Origin: Wyeomyia smithii
Lineage: Eukaryota; Arthropoda; Insecta; Diptera; Culicidae
Length of the DNA: 64,000 nucleotides
Assembly: GCF_029784165.1 (NCBI RefSeq)
Contig: NC_073695.1
Span: 97,693,485 to 97,757,484, forward strand
Direction: 5' to 3'
Under the pieces are notes generated by a model. That model was given only the letters and a program-made list of their open reading frames with translations, had not been told where the DNA came from and ran no database searches. The translations under genes were made by a program, and so were the position numbers. Positions 56,521 to 64,000 of the stretch are shown here, piece by piece (position 1 is the stretch's first letter; each line of letters starts with the position of its first letter).

Positions 56521-58836
56521 TATTAAATATTTTATATTTAGTGTAGTATTTCGAAAATAACTATTTTTGGTTGAACCAAATATCTTGAAAACTACCAATC
56601 CCATTAAATAAAATCAGATCTACCGTTCAATTTTTACCTGCCATTTTTTTTTTAATCCAAAAAAAAATCTGTGCTGTACTATAAATAAACCGATTCTTGG
56701 AATAAAGAAATAAAAAACAAAACCAACAATACTTAAAAACTAACAGTTTCAGATAATGCGAGATATATGTAAAAATCCATATCAGTCTGCTAGGTGAAGT
56801 GGAAATGTTTTTTTTTATCTATTTCAGTCCTAGACAGACAGACAGACCCGGTCGAGGCCGCACTCCGGTGGTGGGTTGGTGTTGAAAAAATGCGAGAAAA
56901 CCACGCCCCGTTTCCACTCCGCAGTTCTTAGCGCGCTTCGTTGTGGCAACAGAAGATGAATAAAATATAGAAATCACACAATTCATCGATTCAATTCAAT
57001 ACTTCCCAGTGCCAGCGGTGGCCGACCGACGGCGGAGCGCCGAGCGGCTTCCTCTACAGCAAAAAGTCAGCAGTCTTGTTAGCTAACTGTTCTGATTGCT
57101 GTACAAATACGATTACGGGCACATTATAGCGATGCTGTGTGTTTGTATTACGTGGTGACGAAAGACATTCTGCAGACACGATAATGATGCTATCACTGCG
57201 GGCCCCGGACTGGTTTCTGGTTTCACTTCGGAATGGGTTGAGGTTCTTACCGGCCTGTCGTCGCAGTTTCCTTTTCGATGCATACTGTTTTGGATAAAAA
57301 TATCGTCCAGCTCTTTTTTGTTTTACGCGTTGATGATGATATTCAAGGCAGACATGTTGTGGGATGTTTTGTTTACTTCAATCAATTATTCATTATTCCA
57401 ATATAAGGCAGAGGATGCTTGAGTAAAACACTATTTTTGGTTGAGGTTTTGCTTAATCTTGTAAATAATAGTACTACTTATAAAAGATTCAGTCACCTCA
57501 ATCTAAACGCAAACATATAATTTTTTATTGGAGACAATCGCAACTGATGACAAGTGATACGTTTAAAAATGTACGACTTTTTTCAACTTTCTGTGCTCTC
57601 ATCAACGAGTCATGCTCAGACAATAAAGAAGGTTGAACACCCCTTTGAGGCATTTTTCATTCACAAATTCGAATACGGTTACACCAACAAACTCACCGCA
57701 TCGTACATACATGCAAAAGAAAAGTAGTATCGCAACTGTCAGCTGATACCGAACTGGTCACCATTTTTCCGCACACCCGCAAATGGGTCCCTCCACTAGC
57801 GAAGGCTTGCTTCGTATCGATTGTAGTGGTTACAAATGTAGGTATTGAGGAATTCGACCGTTCAGAGATTCTGCGAGAGGCCACAGTGTTGCAGTGAATG
57901 GAGAAATGAAAATCTCAAGATATCCGACAGTTTAATGACCACTTCCGATTGCAATCACGACGCGAGCGTCGCTTTTTATGTGACTCCGACAAAAAAAGAA
58001 GCGGAGCAAATACGAATCGACCATGGGCAACGATTTGTTTGCTGCTCAGGTTTGCCACCAGCCATTATTAGTTTTCGCAAGAAGGTACGAGTGTGTGCCT
58101 GCTTGAGCGTACGAGTATTTATGTGCCTGCTTGGGTGTGAATCAATAATGAGTTTTCTTCGTTCGGCACACGCCACACGCCAAGAGGGTGGCAAAACCCT
58201 TATACAAGTAGGTGTTAAATATTTATACATTAAATCTAGGATACTTCAAACGATGTGTGCGTGTGTGTTTGTGTGTTAGAAGTGTCGCAGCAAACAATCA
58301 AGCGGTTACGTCCATGATGAAGCTAACGAAATCGAAAGAAATTTCGATGGCATTTCCCACGTAAACCAGATAGGAAGGTTGTATTTATTTATTGCCAGGC
58401 CGCTCACCGGAGGGTGACAATAGAAATTAATAGTAAAACGGTAGAACAGTGAAGTTAACTTTCACCATTAAATTGCTTAATCATTACAGTGACAGTGAAA
58501 TAATGAAATTAATAGATCTAAATAAAGGTATTTGTTAAAAGTATGAAAATTATTGGGTTGTAATGTTAAGATCTAAAGAATATTGTATTATATGTTCTAA
58601 TATCTGTTTAATGCCGTTTATTTTGGAATCAGGATATTTATTATAAAAGGACCCTCGGCATTGATTCTTCATTTACCCGTGTCTGATTTGCAGTTTTTTA
58701 AGGCTCCACTTTAAGTTATGAGAAACACTTCCATCGATGCTTTAAGTCACATTTACCTATTTTTTTTGAAATTTTTCGAGGCCTTCTTTTCTATTTTGAG
58801 CCTGCTTTAAAGCTTTTCCTTGCATCAGGTTTTATT
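56521..58836. other. Unassigned DNA
   Basis: No gene recognised. The 56,830-57,290 stretch begins with a GACA repeat and is less AT-rich, so it may be host regulatory or exonic sequence. The longest frame (57,845-58,279) matches nothing known. Confidence 0.4.
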
Positions 58837-60080
58837 TTGAAGTAGAATACTTCTCTTAGGAAGTTCGGCTACATAGGGATGTGAAATGAAAATCTAAAAC
58901 CGAAAAATGTGTCCAATTTCAAATGCTAATAAATCGGTTAGTATTCGATGGATTTCCTTCGTTCTTGCAGCAATAAATTGGAAAATCTTTTAAGATTCTT
59001 CCCAAAAGAAGATAATTATAATTTTATTATTCAAACTATTGTACTATTGAAAATAGTCAAGCCTTGTCAAAACGATAAATTCGACCTCTGATTGGTCGTT
59101 ATATGATTGCTTCCCAAGCACGGTCGACAGAATCATATACCTTGCAATTTAAAACATGCTATTTGGCCTATATAAGAGCCTGTTTCAGCCGAAGCCGTTC
59201 ATAATAGTTCTAGACAGCGACAACAGCAGTCGTCCTCCCTTAGCAGCAGCACTAGCAGTTCAGTGGATACCAAGCGATGGCGGAAAGCGGCCACAGCTGG
59301 GGCGTAGCAATGGATAGCGCACTAGTTGCAGCGGATTCCAGCAACGAGAGCAGCTGGGCCAGCTGATGCAGAGACAGTGGATAACAATGGCACAACTGTG
59401 GCATGGCTATGGATAGCGCACTAGTTGCAGCGGATCTCAGCATCGATAGCGGCTGATGCAGTTAGGCACTTAAGTGTAATGCAGTCTCTGTGCGATAGTG
59501 GGCACTAGTAAATGCATTTAATGAACAGATGACTCATTTTGACAACACGTGAGCCGTCTAGTTTTGAGTGTTAAATCAGCTTTTCACTGTTTATTTTATC
59601 ACAAGGAATATTTTATTCACACTGTCAGTGATAACGCAAAGATGTGATCGGCATCTTATCCGATACTAAAATGAACAACAAATTGTCCTTTTCAGGATGA
59701 AATAAAAACTTGATTGAAGAGTTAATATTTTCTAAAGAGTTAATTCACATTTTTAAATTTGTAAACGTTATAAATTTTACATCATGTGTCTCAAAAAGTA
59801 CTGAATTATCTTTTCCTTCAGTCATGAGCACGACATCCGAAAAAATTTCATCTCAAAATTTAAAAAAATGATAAGCCCTAACCATGACAAGCAACTTACT
59901 ATATTATTGAAAATGGTCAATCCTTTTTGAAGCGCAAAATTCGATTGATCTGATTAGTCAAAGATTATTAACTAGAAAAAATGACTGACATGCAAGCAGT
60001 TGGGTTATCTTTCTTGTTAAAGTGTTCTACTTCAACCTTGCGGTCGTGGCTTTGCACACAACCCTCCTGTTTTTTTTTTA
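58837..60080 (+). repeat. Histone-type unit 3, most complete
   Basis: Bounded by TTGAAGTAGAATACTT (58,837-58,852) and AAGTGTTCTACTTCAA (60,020-60,035), then CCTTGCGGTCGTGGCTTTGC and a T tract. In order it holds a promoter module (59,042-59,099, with GATTGGTC), a TATA box (TATATAAG, 59,169-59,176), a leader shared with 25,180-25,240, and tandem GGCATGGCTATGGATAGCGC segments. A 3' untranslated part, a histone-type stem-loop (59,684), a purine motif (59,716) and a second degenerate promoter module (59,898) follow. No histone fold is readable between TATA and stem-loop. It is the best-kept frame of a histone-style transcription unit here, possibly a collapsed H1 gene. Confidence 0.6.
59684..59699 (+). 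terminator. Histone-type 3' stem-loop, best copy
   Basis: TGTCCTTTTCAGGATG has a 6-bp stem (two wobble pairs at the base) and the canonical loop TTTC. It differs from the fly histone consensus GGTCCTTTTCAGGACC at only three positions. GAAGAG at 59,716-59,721 starts 16 nt downstream, matching the spacing at 25,827/25,844. Confidence 0.7.
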
Positions 60081-60469
60081 CAAAATTAACTTCGTGCTTA
60101 CGATACCAGTCTATGAAGAAGCGCATGAAGTAGCATAACACCGGGGGTGGACAAAACGGTACCTGACCTTTATGCTACCAAATGCATTAAATTTTGCGTT
60201 TTTCCTGATATTCTTTTCAAGACCTGTAGGAGTTCATTTTTGAAAAAAAAATGAGAATATGACTTTATACTACATAATCAAATTGCTTACCCCAATTTTT
60301 CCTAAAAATATATTTCGCTGAATTTGCTACATCCGTGTGTAGTATTATGTTTTGTGAAGTATTTTGCATTCCAGTTTAGCGCCCATACCGCTATTCTCTT
60401 ATTGTAGCACTTAAGTGGGAAGTACTACCCTGTTATGTGGTAATCTGTTTATTTACTGTGTTAACATCA
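60081..60469. other. Unassigned DNA
   Basis: AT-rich spacer between the histone-type unit and the SINE; nothing recognised. Confidence 0.4.
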
Positions 60470-61028
60470 GGTTGAGCTAAAGCTTGAAAAACCACACATT
60501 TCATAGTTGCTCCTTCATGATGTATTTAAGCTAGTGAAGCTGCACTGAGAACAACCCTTAGATGGTTGATTTGGAAATATTCAACAACTTCAATTGAGCT
60601 TCCACTTAGTTTAGATCAATAACGATGCCGGTTTCGTCCTTACAATCGGCAAGGGGAGAAAAGAAGGAAGCGTTATAATCGTTGTTACCAGAGACCGAGT
60701 TTACCTCTGCATCTCTAACGACTGACGAAAAGGAAGGTTACTTTGTCACCGTGGTCAGTGACGGATTTTTATACTTTCACTCTTCCCTCTACACGCCTAT
60801 ATATAGACTGTACTACTCTTCTTTACTGAGCCTCGTTAGTTTCTCTGCCAAGTATCGGCAATTTTTACTGAAATTAAGCGTGACGGAAGGGTCAAGTAGG
60901 GAGCATGAGAATAAACCCATGCGCTTAGTCCCTCTAACAGCGAACGGTCTGATTCTACTAAGTTCGAACTCATGACCATTCGCTTGTAAAATCGGACTCT
61001 GGAATCTTGAGGCTACGAGGCTCTCCCT
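60470..61028 (-). mobile_element. Long tRNA-headed SINE (Feilai-like)
   Basis: On the minus strand, the head at about 61,028 reads CTCGTAGCCTCAAGATTCCA (A-box region), then the B box GAGTTCGAACTT near 60,965. The body shares GCATGGGTTTATTCTCA with the SINE at 7,358. The 3' half (60,780-60,470) resembles 19,790-19,462 and ends in a degenerate CAAGCT-type tail. At about 560 bp it is the longest member of this family in the window. Confidence 0.75.
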
Positions 61029-62329
61029 ATTTATTTACATAAGAAAATCAACAGCTGTAAAATCGAGTCATAGCAAGCGCACATAAAAAACGATACGATC
61101 TAAAAATTGCATCCATATTTTAGAAAAATCGTCGTCGGCCTTAAACCAGAGCTCGCATTACCTGCGATATATATATTTATGAAGAAACCGTAAACGCTTT
61201 CCGCTGCAATTATCATTCACCGTACGTTTATGACTGCTTCCGCCCTTGAAACAGTTTCTGGGCCCAATCTACACCAAATAAAACAAATGAAAACAGGTTA
61301 TTTTACTTCCCAAATTCGCCGACCTTCTCTTTTGTATGCTTATTCTTTACACTGAACGCACACCGTCTCAAACGGTGGCTCACACTTGCTCGGCCCATCC
61401 GATTTTTACACCTAGGTCAATCCACCCGGGTGGCGTGGCAACTTCTTATTTCACTCGAGAACCGACAAAAACCCCACACACAAAATAAAACAAAATCCCC
61501 AAAACCGAGGATGTGCGCCGGAGGTGATTTCATTCGCCGCACGATCATCTGTCGAGCGGCTCGAATTTTCGAAATCCTCTCTTTCACTTGTTTGCCAGCC
61601 GTGTCGTAGTCTCTTCTTATGCGGCTCATTTCACGGTGATTGGATTGGATTTTGTGTTCGTAATGAAAACAATCCTCCACCGGCCGGATTCCCCGAACCC
61701 CGGCAATCGTTCCCTTACGTCTGAGCTCACGCTGCTGATTCAGCCGATTGATCGAGTGTGCGTTTTTTTTTTCGGCTGCTAACACGCTCCGCGCTAGCGG
61801 AGAATACACGCAAGCAGCGATCGCAAAACTCATCATCTGGATCGAGGCTTTGAAGGCCGTGCACAGATTGCGCGATATAACAGTAATAATGAAGGAAACC
61901 CAATCGCCGCCAGATCCGGCGGCCGGTATTGCGAACAGTGTAACGAAAGAGGAGAAAGGAATGTTCCCGAAAAAAAAAAACATAATAATAACAAAAACAG
62001 AAACGCGAGAGAAAGGTCAATAATCTGTAAGCAGAGCGTGCAGCGACTTGCGACTGCAGCTAACAATGTGGGTAGGGCTGCTGTTGGTGGCGCTCTCAGC
62101 TCGCGATACAAACAACTGTCTGGATGTAGGCGAGAAAAGTCAAATTCCATTTCGACATTTCCAGATGTCACTTTGAAAAATGATTTGGATTATATGAATG
62201 ATGTTCGTGCAGCTGCTAAAGGCCGGAGGCTAATATGGCGAGAAAACTTTTCGAACGAGAATGCTACTTTAATTCCAACTTTGGTTGCTTCTCGCCGACT
62301 GTCTGGTCATCGAATAGTATTAATAGGGT
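61029..62329. other. Unassigned DNA, partly GC-richer
   Basis: The 61,400-62,100 stretch is less AT-rich and free of recognisable transposons. It could be regulatory or untranslated host sequence. A 188-codon minus-strand frame lies here but shows no known motif. Confidence 0.35.
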
Positions 62330-62750
62330 AGTTTGGGGTAATTTGGACCCCTGGGGTGAAATGGACAGGTGCTTTATCTTGGAAAGTATGACTTTTGTGG
62401 GTTCCGTGTACTACTTTATCCTTTCCTTGAACTACTAAACCCTACCTAACATAAAAATTTCATGGTTTGCTGTGATAGGGTCACCGCAGTGCCAATGTAA
62501 ACAAAGGAAACTTCAAAAGTTGATTTTGCTGTAAGTTTTACGCTCGTGTATTTAAGGTTTTTTGAGAACTTCTTCAATGTTTTCAGTCTAATAAGCTTTG
62601 CAGCCGTGTTTGTCTAGTAGAAGGCTACATTTTGATAAAAGATTACGGTTACATAATGGAAGAAATAGTGGAAGAAATCGCGTTTTTTGTAAGGCGTCCT
62701 GTTTGGGGTAAAATGGACAGTTTTTTTTGGGGTGATATGGTCAGGTAAGT
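62330..62750. repeat. GGGGTAATTTGGAC-type repeat, probable transposon end
   Basis: AGTTTGGGGTAATTTGGACC at the left, with further TTTGGGGTAAAATGGACAG and GGGGTGATATGG copies at 62,700-62,745, all in the same orientation. The style resembles the termini at 16,816 and 55,556. The inverted partner end is not in the window. Confidence 0.45.
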
Positions 62751-63639
62751 TTGAAGTAAATTCTTCTGTCGAACTGACCGCGGGCATACAAAAAAGGATG
62801 GTCAGACAGCGGTGTACAAAGGATGAACTGTAAAAAGTATTGCAGGTGATCCGGGATGAATTATCTGTACACAAAGTGTTTTCAATACTCCGCACAGTGG
62901 CGGATTTCTGAACAAAAGTTGGAAAAAACTTAAGTCTTTTTAAAATGATTGAATTAAACGTATAATGCCAATTTTGGAGTGCTGAACTCATTTCTGATGT
63001 CAGAAAGTGTTATTCACCAAAAATGCCGTTGAACCTTTCTTATTATCAGATTTAATTTTTGTTCAGATTATGCTCAACATTGGTATACTTGTTCTTTATC
63101 GAAAAACTTTATACCCGAATTATTTTGTTTGGTCCTTAGGGTGATCCTTTTTGAATTGAGGTTGCCAAAAATCGACAATCATTTTTCAAAAAATTGTAAC
63201 TTTTGAGCCGTTTGATCGATTTAAAGATTTAATGGAAAATTTAAGGTATTTGATAGGTCTTTTAATGAAAAATGAAGAATCGCACGTCAAACGCTGTTGA
63301 TTACCTGATCATTCCGAACTGTTTCACAAAACTGTACGGTACATATGAGTTCTGAAATTCATTATTTTTGGATTTCCGGCAAAATGTTTCAAACTTGACT
63401 TAAAAACTGGATGTATTTTTGGTAAACGTTGGAAAATAAAAAAAAATTCCCATCAAAACATAACATGTTGATCCAAAATCAGATAAAAATTGAGGGAGTT
63501 ACAAGTATTCGAAGTTAAGCTTAAAATTGGGATTTTCGAACATAAAAATCATTGAAATTGCCTTACACAGCAACATTTAAAGTGCTGCCAAAAATTGGTA
63601 TATTATCAGATTCTCATGAACTTTGGATAAAGAACACAC
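62751..63639. other. Unassigned DNA
   Basis: AT-rich; no gene recognised. The 63,140-63,560 part may belong to a dispersed repeat, but no second copy is present here. Confidence 0.35.
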
Positions 63640-63890
63640 CCACACACACTAACACACACACTCTCACACACACACTCACACACACACACTCACACACACA
63701 CACTCACACACACACACACTCACACACACACACACACTCACACACACACACACATTACTCACACACATACACACACACATTCACACACATACTCACACAC
63801 TCACACACACTCACACACACACGCTCACACACACACTCACACACACACGCTCACACATACACACACACTCACACACACACACATACATGT
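63640..63890. repeat. CA-rich microsatellite
   Basis: Long tract of ACACAC interrupted at irregular spacing by CTC, giving ACACTC-type units. The His-Thr repeat frame across it is an artefact of the repeat. Confidence 0.95.
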
Positions 63891-64000
63891 GTCGCGCGCG
63901 CTAGTTTGAATAATTGGAAAAGGGGAATTTTTTGGCCTATATGAAATCACTGTGCAATGCCTAAAAATTGCAATTATCATTCCGTATGCCTAATACCACC

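Noticed and set aside
57845..58279. 144-codon plus-strand open frame
   Set aside because: No motif; it contains low-complexity Cys/Val runs from GTGTGT-like sequence.
59252..59443. Minus-strand frame rich in SAATSALSIA repeats
   Set aside because: It is the antisense translation of the tandem segments of the histone-type unit.
61417..61983. 188-codon minus-strand open frame, the longest outside transposons
   Set aside because: It has no recognisable domain, its N-terminal half is simply hydrophobic, and other frames of similar size overlap it on both strands. It is probably a by-product of a GC-richer stretch.
63552..63944. 130-codon His-Thr repeat frame
   Set aside because: It is a translation of the CA microsatellite.

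Overview
The window looks like nuclear DNA of a mosquito, most likely Aedes or a close culicine. It is AT-rich and packed with decayed, nested transposable elements of types known from culicine genomes: an RTE-clade LINE, an RNase H-bearing LOA/I-group LINE, a Juan-like Jockey LINE, tRNA-headed SINEs, DD37E and mariner transposase relics, and several MITEs. The family names are recognised from sequence features only; nothing was searched. I found no intact host protein-coding gene. Every clearly recognisable coding stretch is a broken transposon gene or a histone pseudogene.

Layout. 1-2,054: unassigned. 2,055-10,996: a minus-strand RTE element cut by a hAT-type element (2,906-4,919, 8-bp target duplication) and by a LOA/I-group LINE (6,366-9,254, 10-bp duplication). 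That LINE holds a SINE (7,358-7,849, 12-bp duplication). The upstream edge of the stack is then duplicated head-to-tail, almost without change (9,019-10,007 and 10,008-10,996). 13,955-22,370: a plus-strand Jockey relic carrying a Penelope-like fragment, a TTAA element with a second TA element inside it, a retroposon with 18-bp target duplications, and a DD37E-type mariner relic. 23,441-28,044: decayed histone gene material, with an H2A pseudogene, histone-type 3' stem-loops, TATA/CCAAT promoter modules and two hairpin MITEs. A related unit lies at 58,837-60,080. 32,385-37,612: a pair of roughly 300-bp inverted repeats. 38,005-43,785: a mariner relic split by a near full-length Juan-like Jockey element with a 15-bp target duplication; that element itself carries an 805-bp insertion. 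45,380-46,310: a deleted mariner-like gene with DD41D spacing. 47,690-48,822: a candidate promoter and 5' untranslated exon of an unidentified plus-strand host gene, which would make part of the rest intronic. 52,155-56,520: DD37E relics, an element with a 3-bp target duplication, a perfect 30-bp palindrome and a pogo-like element. 60,470-61,028: a long SINE. 63,640-63,890: a CA-rich microsatellite.

The strongest lead is the dispersed histone-unit relics. They keep a complete histone-style regulatory frame: CCAAT module, TATA box, 3' stem-loop, and a purine element exactly 16 nt downstream in two copies. Next in interest are the almost identical 989-bp duplication of old transposon sequence and the two hairpin MITEs that share a core but differ at their termini.
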